Shown: positions 6,885 to 13,708 of the stretch, in pieces
How positions within the stretch are numbered: the first letter of the stretch is position 1
Layout: every line of letters starts with the position of its first letter
NCBI GenBank assembly: GCA_947088135.1
Contig: CAMUFJ010000026.1
Span: 1 to 24,711 of the forward strand
Length of the DNA: 24,711 nt
Origin: an uncultured Clostridia bacterium
Lineage (GTDB): Bacteria; Bacillota; Clostridia; Christensenellales; Borkfalkiaceae
Direction: 5' to 3'
Program-made: the position numbers and the translations under genes
The notes under the pieces: generated by a model
Database searches by the model: none
What the model was told of the DNA's origin: nothing
What the model saw: the letters and a program-made list of their open reading frames with translations, nothing else

Positions 6885-8261
6885 TTAGAACGCGCACTTT
6901 TCCGTTAAGAAGGCGATCACGCCGTCGATATCCAAACGAATCTGTTCCATGCTGTCCCTGTCGCGTACGGTCACGGTTCCGTTTTCGAGCGTGTCGAAAT
7001 CGATCGTGATGCAATAGGGAGTGCCGATCTCGTCTTGTCTGCGGTAACGCTTCCCGATGGAACCCGCTTCGTCGTAAATCACGTTGAAATGCTTTTTGAG
7101 CTTTGCAAGCAGTTCTTTTGCCTGCGGAGCAAGATTCTTTTGCAGGGGAAGAACGGCAGCCTTATACGCCGCGATCGCGGGGTGGAAGCGCAGTACGTTG
7201 CGTACTTCGCCGCCCGCGAGCGTTTCCTCGTCGTACGCCTCGGAAAGCGTTGCAAGCATAAGTCTGTCCGCTCCGATCGAGTACTCGATGACGTAGGGGA
7301 TAAACCGCTCGCCGTTGATAGGGTCGATATAGGTCATCGTCTTGCCCGAATATTCCTGATGGCGGGAAAGATCGTAATCGGTTCGGTTGTGAATGCCGTT
7401 CAGTTCGCTCCAACCCATGGGGAAGTCGTATTGAATGTCGCACGCGGCTTTCGCATAGTGCGCGAGCTTGTCGTGGTCCTTAAAGCGCAGATGCTCCGCC
7501 TTGAAGCCCAAGTCGAGAAGGAACTGCCAAGCCTTTTCCTTAAAGCTTTCGTAAAACGCTACGTCCGTGCCGTCTTTGCAAAACCATTGGTGTTCCATTT
7601 GCTCGAACTCTATGGTGCGGAAAATGAAGTTGCCGGGGGTAATCTCGTTACGGAAAGCTTTTCCGATCTGCGCGATGCCGAAGGGAACTTTTGCCCGCGT
7701 GGTGCGCTGAACGTTGAGGAAGTTGACGAATTCGCCCTGCGCCGTTTCGGGGCGCAGGTAGATTTTGTTTTGGTTTTCGTCGGTCACTCCGCGCGAGGTT
7801 TCGAACATGAGGTTGAAGGTACGGATATTCGTCCAGTTGAACTTCCCGCAAATAGGGCAGTGTACCTGATGCTCGCGGATATAGTTTTCCATTTCCTCGT
7901 TGGTCATGGCGTCGGGGTTAACCTTTCCCTTGGAGTGCGCCTCGATAAGGGTGTCCGCGCGGTGGCGGCTCTTGCATTCCTTACAGTCCATTTTGGGGTC
8001 GGTGAAGGAAACGGTGTGCCCGCTCGCCTCCCAAACGCGCGCGTTCATGAGGATCGCCGCGTCCACGCCGAACGAGTTGTCGCTCTCCTGCACGAAGCGC
8101 TTCCACCAAGCGCGTTTGATGTTATTTTTTATTTCCACGCCTACCGGACCGTAATCCCAAGTATTTCCCATACCGCCGTAAATTTCACTGCCGGGAAAAA
8201 TGATTCCGCGCGCTTTGCACAGCGCAACAAGCTTTTCCATGGTAACAGTTTTATTCGACAT
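6885..8261 (-). CDS. glyS: Glycyl-tRNA synthetase, dimeric type
   Basis: Class II synthetase that charges tRNA-Gly. It is the single-chain homodimeric form (458 residues) found in many Firmicutes, archaea and eukaryotes, not the alpha2beta2 GlyQ/GlyS form. Visible are the N-terminal MEKLVALCKARGIIFPGSEIYGG start, WDYGPVG (35-41), two CXXC pairs in the insertion (Cys93/Cys96, Cys135/Cys138) that probably bind zinc, motif 2 with FRNEITP (203-209) and FEQMEHQWF (219-227), and motif 3 around GADRLMLA. The C-terminal anticodon-binding domain is complete. The leader is only about 30 bases, so no T-box is present, unlike many Firmicute synthetase genes. Confidence 0.97.
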   Translation of the reverse strand: MSNKTVTMEKLVALCKARGIIFPGSEIYGGMGNTWDYGPVGVEIKNNIKRAWWKRFVQESDNSFGVDAAILMNARVWEASGHTVSFTDPKMDCKECKSRHRADTLIEAHSKGKVNPDAMTNEEMENYIREHQVHCPICGKFNWTNIRTFNLMFETSRGVTDENQNKIYLRPETAQGEFVNFLNVQRTTRAKVPFGIAQIGKAFRNEITPGNFIFRTIEFEQMEHQWFCKDGTDVAFYESFKEKAWQFLLDLGFKAEHLRFKDHDKLAHYAKAACDIQYDFPMGWSELNGIHNRTDYDLSRHQEYSGKTMTYIDPINGERFIPYVIEYSIGADRLMLATLSEAYDEETLAGGEVRNVLRFHPAIAAYKAAVLPLQKNLAPQAKELLAKLKKHFNVIYDEAGSIGKRYRRQDEIGTPYCITIDFDTLENGTVTVRDRDSMEQIRLDIDGVIAFLTEKCAF

Positions 8262-8298
8262 AAAAAACTCCCTTCAATACCTTACTGTCATATCATTC

Positions 8299-8327
8299 AT
8301 CATATCATTTTGTTTAAAATCCGTCAA
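8299..8327 (-). promoter_or_regulatory. Promoter of glyS
   Basis: On the - strand TTGACG (8327-8322), 17-base spacer, TATGAT (8304-8299). GGGAG lies six bases before the glyS ATG. Confidence 0.75.
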
Positions 8328-8407
8328 GCGTTCGCGGCGGCGGGGAAAAATAAAGTAAAGCAAATTTAAAAATTTCCGCACAAAGAGTATCATTTTTGCG
8401 GTAAGTA

Positions 8408-8416
8408 TGGTATAAT
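8408..8416 (+). promoter_or_regulatory. Extended -10 promoter of glnS
   Basis: TGG followed by TATAAT (8411-8416) is an extended -10 element; no strong -35 is seen at the right distance. The leader behind it can form CCGAAG (8430-8435) with CTTCGG (8441-8446). Confidence 0.6.
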
Positions 8417-8494
8417 AAAGGCGTCGGCGCCGAAGAACGGCTTCGGGGTTGTCGGCAAAAATCTTTACTATTTGAAAAATACGGAGTGTACGTT

Positions 8495-10120
8495 ATGGCG
8501 GAAGCGACGAATTTCATCGAACAAATCATAGAGGCAGACCTTGCGGAGGGGCGCGTGCAAGCGGTTAAAACCCGTTTCCCGCCCGAACCAAACGGCTATC
8601 TTCATATCGGGCACGCAAAAAGTATGTTCGTCAATTTCTCCGCGGCGGGGCGTTACGGCGGGACGTGCAACCTCTTTTTCGACGACACCAACCCGTCCAA
8701 GGAAAAAACGGAGTTCGTGGATGCGATCCGTAAAGACATTTCGTGGCTCGGATATAAGTGGGACAAGGAAGTTTACGCGTCCGACTTTTTCGATACCGTT
8801 TACGACTACGCCGAACGGCTGATCCAAGAGGGGAAAGCGTTCGTCTGCGATTTGAACGCGGATGAGATCCGCGAAACGCGGGGCACGCTCACCGAGCCCG
8901 GCAAAGAGAGCCCGTACAGAAACCGCACGCCGGAAGAGAACCTGAAACTTTTCCGCGAAATGCGGGCGGGCAAATACGCGGACGGCGAAAAGTGTCTGCG
9001 CGCAAAAATCGACATGGCGTCCCCCAACATCAATCTGCGCGATCCGGTCATTTACAGAATTTTGCGCGCGGAGCATCACCGCACGGGCAATAAGTGGTGT
9101 ATTTATCCCATGTACGACTACGCGCACCCCATTTGCGATTATTTGCAGGGGGTTTCGCACTCCTTGTGTACGCTCGAATTCGAAGACCACCGCCCCCTGT
9201 ACGATTGGGTGGGCGTTACGCTCGGATTTTCCCCGAAGCCCCGCCAAATCGAATTCGCCCGTCTGAGCTTGACCAATCTCGTCATGAGCAAGCGGTATCT
9301 GAAAAAGCTCGTGGAAGATGAGTCGGTACACGGTTGGGACGACCCCCGTATGCCCACCCTTGCGGGACTGAGAAACCGCGGAATTCCCGCGGAGGCGATC
9401 CGAGATTTTTGCGCGCGCGCAGGGATTGCCAAGGCGAATTCCGAATGCGAGATCGGGTATTTCGAGGCGGTCGTACGCGACTATCTGAACGCACACGCGC
9501 CCCGCGCCATGGCGGTCGTCAATCCGCTTAAACTTACCATTACCAACTGCGAGGGGGCGGAGAGCGTCGAGTTCGACGTCAACCAAACCGACCCCGAAGC
9601 GGGAAAACGCAATATTGTGTTCGGGCATAGCCTGTATATTGAAAAGAGCGACTTTTCGCTCGATCCTCCGCCCAAGTACCACCGTTTGAAGATCGGCGGT
9701 TACGCGCGTTTGAAAAACGCCTACATCGTGCGTTGCGACGAGGCGGTCAAAGACGCGGACGGCGAGGTGACGGAAATCAAATGCACGTATTTCCCCGAAT
9801 CGCGGAGCGGAAACGACACGAGCGGGATCAAGGCGAAAGGCGTTCTGCATTGGGTGAACGCCGAAACCTGCGTAGACGCGGAGCTGAGGCAGTACGAGCA
9901 TTTGCTCAAAGACGCCGAATATGCAGGGCAGGACTTTTCCGAGCGCATGAATTTAGACAGCGAGCACGTCTTTTGCGCCAAGGCAGAACCTTTCTTGGCG
10001 GAAGCGGAGGAGGGCGAAGCGTTTCAGCTCATGCGCACGGGCTATTACAAAAAGTGTACGGAAAACGGCAAGCTCGTCCTTTCCGAAATCGTTTCCTTGA
10101 AGGATAATTTCAACAAGTAA
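8495..10120 (+). CDS. glnS: Glutaminyl-tRNA synthetase
   Basis: Class I synthetase that charges tRNA-Gln directly with glutamine. 541 residues, close to the Escherichia coli enzyme. It has the PPEPNGYLHIGHAKS signature (HIGH at 37-40), FDDTNP (62-67), and VMSKR (263-267) as the KMSKS loop; the dipeptide PP and the LEFEDHRPLYDW stretch are typical of GlnRS rather than GluRS. The two beta-barrel anticodon domains fill the C-terminal half and no extra N- or C-terminal domain is attached. ACGGAG (8481-8486) supports the ATG at 8495 rather than the GTG at 8486. Many Firmicutes instead use the GatCAB route; its presence elsewhere in this genome cannot be judged. Confidence 0.97.
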   Translation: MAEATNFIEQIIEADLAEGRVQAVKTRFPPEPNGYLHIGHAKSMFVNFSAAGRYGGTCNLFFDDTNPSKEKTEFVDAIRKDISWLGYKWDKEVYASDFFDTVYDYAERLIQEGKAFVCDLNADEIRETRGTLTEPGKESPYRNRTPEENLKLFREMRAGKYADGEKCLRAKIDMASPNINLRDPVIYRILRAEHHRTGNKWCIYPMYDYAHPICDYLQGVSHSLCTLEFEDHRPLYDWVGVTLGFSPKPRQIEFARLSLTNLVMSKRYLKKLVEDESVHGWDDPRMPTLAGLRNRGIPAEAIRDFCARAGIAKANSECEIGYFEAVVRDYLNAHAPRAMAVVNPLKLTITNCEGAESVEFDVNQTDPEAGKRNIVFGHSLYIEKSDFSLDPPPKYHRLKIGGYARLKNAYIVRCDEAVKDADGEVTEIKCTYFPESRSGNDTSGIKAKGVLHWVNAETCVDAELRQYEHLLKDAEYAGQDFSERMNLDSEHVFCAKAEPFLAEAEEGEAFQLMRTGYYKKCTENGKLVLSEIVSLKDNFNK

Positions 10121-10203
10121 CCGATTTATCGGTTTTAGCGGGCATAAAGTTGCAATTCTTTCCGCGGAGGAGGGTTGCTCAATACATACAAGGAGGTACA
10201 GTA

Positions 10204-11223
10204 ATGACGTATATCATTATCGGCGGTTCTGTGGGCGGGGCGATCGTGCTCGGAACGTTCGTTTACGGCGCCGTTCGCAGATTTGTCCGCATGAAGTGGA
10301 CGCCCTATCAAATTCTACTGCTCTTTGCGCTCACCCTGATTGTACCGCTTTTAAGAAATGTTATATCGGGAACGGTGGGGTTCGCCGTCGGCGCGGGCTT
10401 GCTGTTTGTCGGCGCGGCAATCATTCTTGCGGGCTCGTATTTCCTGCGCCGCGCGCTTCTCAATAGAAAGGGGAGTTCGTTTGCGTCGAACTTTTTCGAC
10501 CGTTTTTTCGGCGCGTTTACCGCGCTGTTTGCCATCGTGCTCTATCTCGTCATTTTTGCGGCGTCCGCGCTCGTCGTTCTGCAATACGTCGCACCCCTCG
10601 AATTTCTCGACGTCGTCTATCAAAACGCAATTTGGATCAACTTCGGGCAGAAATACGCGCTCGATTTGCTCCTCGTTACGCTTGTGCTCTTAATGGTGCG
10701 CGGCGGCTATCGGTTGGGCTTTCTCTGCTCGCTTCAAACCTTGCTCACGATTGTGTTCGTGTTCGGCGCGCTCATGCTCTCCGTTTACGGCACGCTGAAT
10801 TGGGGATTTTTGAACGGGCTCGTCGCAAAGCTCTCAACGGGGCTGAGCGCGTCGCTGGGCAGTTTGGTCGGATTTTTGCTTGCCTTCTTTATCGTGTCTT
10901 TTGTGTTTACGTTCCTGCTCGTCACCGTGTTTATGGGGCTCAACGCGCTGTTGTGCATTCCCATTAAGCGGTTGGAAAAGGGCAGAATTATCAGTGCGAT
11001 CGACGGAAGCGTCATGGCGGTCATTTCCTTCGCGGTGCTCATGGTCGTCGTGTGCGGGTTCGATGCGGGCGTGTTCGCGCTTGCCAACGGCGTCATCGAG
11101 GGCTTGGGCGAATTCGGCACGACCCTGTCCGAGGTATTTATGAAAATCGAAAGCGCGATCCGCGGTTCTTCTTTCGGCGGATTCCTGTACGACAACAGCC
11201 CGATAAACGCATTGATCAATTGA
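10204..11223 (+). CDS. Polytopic membrane protein, CvpA-like
   Basis: A 339-residue, very hydrophobic protein with about eight predicted membrane helices and few charged loops. The second half (strings such as LVGFLLAFFIVSFVFTFLL, then an amphipathic segment and DGSVMAVISFAVLM) recalls the CvpA/colicin V production family, but I cannot show a family signature. AAGGAGGT at 10190-10197 strongly supports the ATG at 10204; the in-frame upstream extension has no site. It follows glnS after 83 bases with only a weak hairpin (CCGA/TCGG, 10121-10132) between, and precedes two small membrane proteins, so these may form a membrane-protein group. Function unknown. Confidence 0.7.
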   Translation: MTYIIIGGSVGGAIVLGTFVYGAVRRFVRMKWTPYQILLLFALTLIVPLLRNVISGTVGFAVGAGLLFVGAAIILAGSYFLRRALLNRKGSSFASNFFDRFFGAFTALFAIVLYLVIFAASALVVLQYVAPLEFLDVVYQNAIWINFGQKYALDLLLVTLVLLMVRGGYRLGFLCSLQTLLTIVFVFGALMLSVYGTLNWGFLNGLVAKLSTGLSASLGSLVGFLLAFFIVSFVFTFLLVTVFMGLNALLCIPIKRLEKGRIISAIDGSVMAVISFAVLMVVVCGFDAGVFALANGVIEGLGEFGTTLSEVFMKIESAIRGSSFGGFLYDNSPINALIN

Positions 11224-11280
11224 GTTTTTATTAAATGATTTCGATATCGAAGCAATGAAAATTGTATTACGGAGGTAAAA

Positions 11281-11517
11281 ATGAAAGGGATTGCAACGAT
11301 ACTTTTTGGAATTGCCATGATTTTGTTTGCGATATTATCGGCAATTTTGTTTCTGATAGGCGATTCCGTTGCTTTTGCAGTAATTCTCGGCATTACGGCT
11401 TTTGTCGGCTTTTTCGCCGTGCTTTGCGGCTTGGCGCAGGTTTACGAACGCCCTAAGAAAAAGGACGGCGGCGAAACGGCGCAGGATACAGATTCAGAAA
11501 AAGAAGAAAAAAAATAG
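11281..11517 (+). CDS. Small membrane protein, copy 1 of a tandem pair
   Basis: 78 residues: two membrane helices (about 4-28 and 30-52) joined by a short loop with an Asp, then a highly charged tail rich in Lys, Glu and Asp. It is clearly homologous over its length to the next gene (shared GIATILFGIAMI start, LSAI, then ERPK/DRPK at the end of helix two). ACGGAGG (11270-11276) is the ribosome binding site. No promoter is visible in the 57 bases before it, so it may be read from the CvpA-like gene upstream. No family recognised. Confidence 0.75.
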   Translation: MKGIATILFGIAMILFAILSAILFLIGDSVAFAVILGITAFVGFFAVLCGLAQVYERPKKKDGGETAQDTDSEKEEKK

Positions 11518-11525
11518 AAGAAAGC

Positions 11526-11587
11526 AACTTTTCCCCGCCCGCACGGCGGGGTTTTTGTTTTCAAAAAGATTTTCAAAATACTATTGA
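11526..11587 (+). repeat. 62-bp perfect direct repeat, copy 1 (terminator plus start of promoter)
   Basis: Identical base for base to 11944-12005. It contains the terminator and the first bases of the following -35. The copies are 418 bases apart and mark a tandem duplication that includes the small membrane protein gene. Confidence 0.95.
11533..11556 (+). terminator. Intrinsic terminator after small membrane protein copy 1
   Basis: CCCCGCC (11533-11539) pairs with GGCGGGG (11545-11551), then five T. Confidence 0.9.
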
Positions 11588-11612
11588 CAAAATTTGGAAA
11601 TTATGATATAAT
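11584..11612 (+). promoter_or_regulatory. Promoter of small membrane protein copy 2
   Basis: TTGACA (11584-11589), 17-base spacer, TATAAT (11607-11612), with TG one base before the -10. The leader is long (about 80 bases), and carries TAGCAA/TTGCTA inverted copies (11623-11628, 11647-11652) and two further -10-like boxes (11651, 11664). Confidence 0.85.
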
Positions 11613-11697
11613 GTAAACACAATAGCAAATAAAGGGGAAAGGCTGGTTGCTATAATCATAGTATATAATGTTATCAGAAAAATATTAGAGGTACAAA

Positions 11698-11943
11698 ATG
11701 CAGGGAATTGCAACGATACTTTTTGGAATTGCTATGATCGTGCTGGCGATTTTATCGGCAATTATGATATTTGTAAGTGATTCATACGCATTTCCGGTAT
11801 TACTTATTGTTTTTGCGATTGTAGGAGTCGGCTTTGCGATTGCAGGGCTTTTACAGGCATACGACCGCCCAAAGGAAAAGGAGAACGGCGATACGGAGGA
11901 GCTGACGGACGCGCAAGACGAAAGCGACAAAGAGAACAATTAA
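11698..11943 (+). CDS. Small membrane protein, copy 2 of a tandem pair
   Basis: 81 residues with the same plan as the gene at 11281: two membrane helices, a short loop with an Asp, then an acidic tail (Glu, Asp, Asn). The first twelve codons are almost identical at the base level to copy 1, while helix two and the tail have diverged. The ribosome binding site is weak (AGAGGT, seven bases before the ATG). It has its own promoter and an identical terminator to copy 1. Function unknown; possible roles such as a membrane-complex partner or stress protein are guesses. Confidence 0.75.
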   Translation: MQGIATILFGIAMIVLAILSAIMIFVSDSYAFPVLLIVFAIVGVGFAIAGLLQAYDRPKEKENGDTEELTDAQDESDKENN

Positions 11944-12005
11944 AACTTTTCCCCGCCCGCACGGCGGGGTTTTTGTTTTCAAAAAGATTTTCAAAATACT
12001 ATTGA
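11944..12005 (+). repeat. 62-bp perfect direct repeat, copy 2
   Basis: Exact copy of 11526-11587. Here the -35 differs from copy 1 in the base right after the repeat (TTGAAA instead of TTGACA). Confidence 0.95.
11951..11974 (+). terminator. Intrinsic terminator after small membrane protein copy 2
   Basis: CCCCGCC (11951-11957) with GGCGGGG (11963-11969), then five T; same as copy 1. Confidence 0.9.
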
Positions 12006-12029
12006 AAAAATTCGCAAGTGTGCTATAAT
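12002..12029 (+). promoter_or_regulatory. Promoter of the exported protein gene
   Basis: TTGAAA (12002-12007), 16-base spacer, TATAAT (12024-12029). It derives from the duplicated unit but controls a different gene. Confidence 0.8.
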
Positions 12030-12061
12030 GTTAATACCAAAACAAACAGGGAGGAATGGTT

Positions 12062-12799
12062 ATGAAAAAAGGCTTTCAAATAGCGACGGTTGCAATGGCG
12101 GTTTCTCTGTTTGCAGTCGGCGGGATTTTTACGGCAAACGCGGTATTATCGGGAAAGCAACCCGCCGAAGCGCAAGTCGTGTATCGGGAAACAGACGGCG
12201 TTGCTTATTTAGGCGTGCGCGATAAATCGAGAAAGGATATGCTTTTTTTGGCGGAACAGCACGTTGTTAAAGAAGAATACGAAGGGAAAGAATACGTCAA
12301 AGAGCTTGAAATCATCATTACCTATCGTTGGGAGCGTTCGCCCGTTTCTTTCAAATACGACGCAATAAAAGTTTGGTGGAATCAAGACCTGTTCGTGTTC
12401 AAAAGCGATTCGTTTTACTCCTGCGATACAAGGATTTCCGAAAGAAAACCGCTGATCGGAAAATCGACTTTTTACGAAGAAAAACATGAACGAACGTGTC
12501 CTATGGGCTTGGAGATGGATAATCTTACTTATCAAGTAGATCTCTCTTCGAAGTATGCGAAAAATAGAAAACTGACGACAAAAGAAGCGAGCGGTTATGC
12601 GCGTTTTACGTTGATTCCCCAGCAAAGTCCCATGTTTGTTGCAGACGATAATTCGCTTACGAATTTTTTATCGATCGTTAACGCCGAATATTTGCACACA
12701 AGAAATCCTTTTTGGCGGTTCTATTCGGAGCCTGACCCGAACAGCATCTTTACCGATACGGCGGGAGTCAGACTCTTAGCAAAGTTTACGTATAACTGA
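12062..12799 (+). CDS. Exported protein of unknown function
   Basis: 245 residues starting with a clear signal peptide (charged MKKG, hydrophobic 6-23, TANA near 25-28). No lipobox Cys follows, so it is either released or held by an uncleaved anchor. The mature part is beta-rich and aromatic (many Tyr, Phe and Trp), with three Cys: SCDT and RTCP regions could form a disulphide. No catalytic motif is recognised. GGGAGG (12049-12054) lies seven bases before the ATG at 12062, which is preferred to the ATG at 12056. It is AT-richer than the uvr genes, and a terminator follows, so it is a single-gene unit. Confidence 0.7.
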   Translation: MKKGFQIATVAMAVSLFAVGGIFTANAVLSGKQPAEAQVVYRETDGVAYLGVRDKSRKDMLFLAEQHVVKEEYEGKEYVKELEIIITYRWERSPVSFKYDAIKVWWNQDLFVFKSDSFYSCDTRISERKPLIGKSTFYEEKHERTCPMGLEMDNLTYQVDLSSKYAKNRKLTTKEASGYARFTLIPQQSPMFVADDNSLTNFLSIVNAEYLHTRNPFWRFYSEPDPNSIFTDTAGVRLLAKFTYN

Positions 12800-12811
12800 A
12801 ATTTGCCTTAG

Positions 12812-12840
12812 CCCCCGCGCCGTGCGCGGGGGTATATATT
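12812..12840 (+). terminator. Intrinsic terminator after the exported protein gene
   Basis: CCCCCGCGC (12812-12820) pairs with GCGCGGGGG (12824-12832) around CGT; the tail TATATATTTT is T-rich. Confidence 0.8.
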
Positions 12841-12869
12841 TTCCCGCTTTCGCCCATACTTGGAACGAT

Positions 12870-13244
12870 ATGTTGGACGAGAGAACGGGTACGCTTCTGG
12901 GTGTCGTAAACGAAATGTGCGAGAAGGGGAGTTATCAGCTCGTGGAAGAGGAGGAGCTGTTAAAACGACTGCCGCCCGCGTGCGGCGTGGACGGCGTGAC
13001 CTTGCGCGCCATGCTCAACTATTTGGAGGACGGCAGCTATATCGAAGTCGGCTATGCGGAGGAGGGGGAGTATTGCCTGCGCCCGCTTCCCGAGGGGCGG
13101 CTGTACACCGAACGCCTGCGCAGGGAGAAGCGGGAGGCGATGCGCCGCCGCAGGGATTCCCTCCTGCTCGCTTTGGCGGGCGGGTTCTCGGGCGGATTTT
13201 TCGGTTCGCTTGCGGCATGGCTGATTGCCGCCGTCGCAACGTGA
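12870..13244 (+). CDS. Membrane-anchored small protein A of a paralogous pair
   Basis: 124 residues. The first 80 are a soluble, probably mostly helical domain with a helix pair and a beta wing (LLKRLPP, LRAMLNYLEDGSYIEV, EGEYCLRPLPEG) that resembles a winged helix. A basic stretch, RREKREAMRRRR, precedes one C-terminal membrane helix (about 97-120), so the domain should face the cytoplasm. It aligns along its length with the next gene. The ATG at 12870 is chosen because the earlier GTG at 12822 sits inside the terminator loop; the ribosome binding site is weak (TTGGAA). No named family is recognised. Confidence 0.65.
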   Translation: MLDERTGTLLGVVNEMCEKGSYQLVEEEELLKRLPPACGVDGVTLRAMLNYLEDGSYIEVGYAEEGEYCLRPLPEGRLYTERLRREKREAMRRRRDSLLLALAGGFSGGFFGSLAAWLIAAVAT

Positions 13245-13612
13245 TCTCCGATACGCTCAACCGAAGAGAAAACGAGGTCATGGGTGCGGTATTTATGCTC
13301 TCGGCAGGCAAGGAGCGCTTTCTCGCCGCCCCCTCCGAGCTGCTCGCCGTTCTGCCTCCGCGCGCGGGGTATTCCGAGGAAAAGCTCGAACGGGTGCTCC
13401 GTTCCCTCGAACTCGACGGCTATTTCGATCTCATTTCTTCCGAGCGGAAGGGGGAAACCGTGTACGTGGTGCATATGCACAGCGCGGGGCTTGCTTACCG
13501 GCGCGAGAGTTTAAAGCGCAGGCGCGCGATCGTGTTCCGCTGGGGCGTTGCCGCCGTCGGCGCGGTGATCACCTTCCTCATCGGCGTTATTTTAAAATTG
13601 ATTTTTAATTAG
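13241..13612 (+). CDS. Membrane-anchored small protein B of a paralogous pair
   Basis: 123 residues with the same plan as the preceding protein: soluble domain (SELLAVLPPRAGYSEEKLERVL, SLELDGYFDLI, ETVYVVHMHSAG), basic segment (RRESLKRRR), one C-terminal membrane helix (about 98-121). The GTG start at 13241 overlaps the TGA stop of gene A (GTGA) and has no ribosome binding site of its own, so translation is probably coupled and the two proteins made in step. Equal length and order of parts point to an old gene duplication. They end 14 bases before the uvrB -35 but have no visible link to repair. Confidence 0.7.
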   Translation: MISDTLNRRENEVMGAVFMLSAGKERFLAAPSELLAVLPPRAGYSEEKLERVLRSLELDGYFDLISSERKGETVYVVHMHSAGLAYRRESLKRRRAIVFRWGVAAVGAVITFLIGVILKLIFN

Positions 13613-13625
13613 TGGGGCAAATTCC

Positions 13626-13654
13626 TTGACAAGTACGCGCAAACGCGATAAAAT
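13626..13654 (+). promoter_or_regulatory. Promoter of the uvrBA operon
   Basis: TTGACA (13626-13631), 17-base spacer, TAAAAT (13649-13654). Transcription should start near 13661, inside the palindrome that follows. Confidence 0.85.
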
Positions 13655-13678
13655 AAGCACAAACAAAAGTTTGTGCTT
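13655..13678. promoter_or_regulatory. Probable repressor operator (SOS-box-like) at uvrB
   Basis: AAGCACAAAC (13655-13664) and GTTTGTGCTT (13669-13678) are perfect inverted copies separated by AAAA, directly behind the -10. The core ACAAAC, four bases, GTTTGT is shared with 1073-1094. Operator position and the uvrBA target fit LexA, whose Bacillus box has the same spacing. A start-site mRNA hairpin is an alternative reading. Confidence 0.6.
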
Positions 13679-13708
13679 GTTTTGTTATCCTAACTTTATC
13701 ATTACGTT

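Noticed and set aside
8262..8330. T-box riboswitch before glyS
   Set aside because: The leader is only about 30 bases and there is no T-box sequence or specifier stem.
7035..8369. 444-codon frame opposite glyS
   Set aside because: Same kind of shadow; it would cover nearly all of a certain housekeeping gene and its promoter.
8468..9901. 477-codon frame opposite glnS
   Set aside because: Shadow of glnS; no start signals or recognisable motifs.
10175..10204. Nine-codon TTG frame behind a GGAGGAGGG, overlapping the CvpA-like start as TAATG
   Set aside because: The site is too close to the TTG and nothing else supports a leader peptide; probably chance.
13655..13678. Reading the uvrB palindrome as a terminator of the preceding gene pair
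   Set aside because: It lies directly behind a good promoter, the following tail is not a real T run, and the stem is AT-rich.
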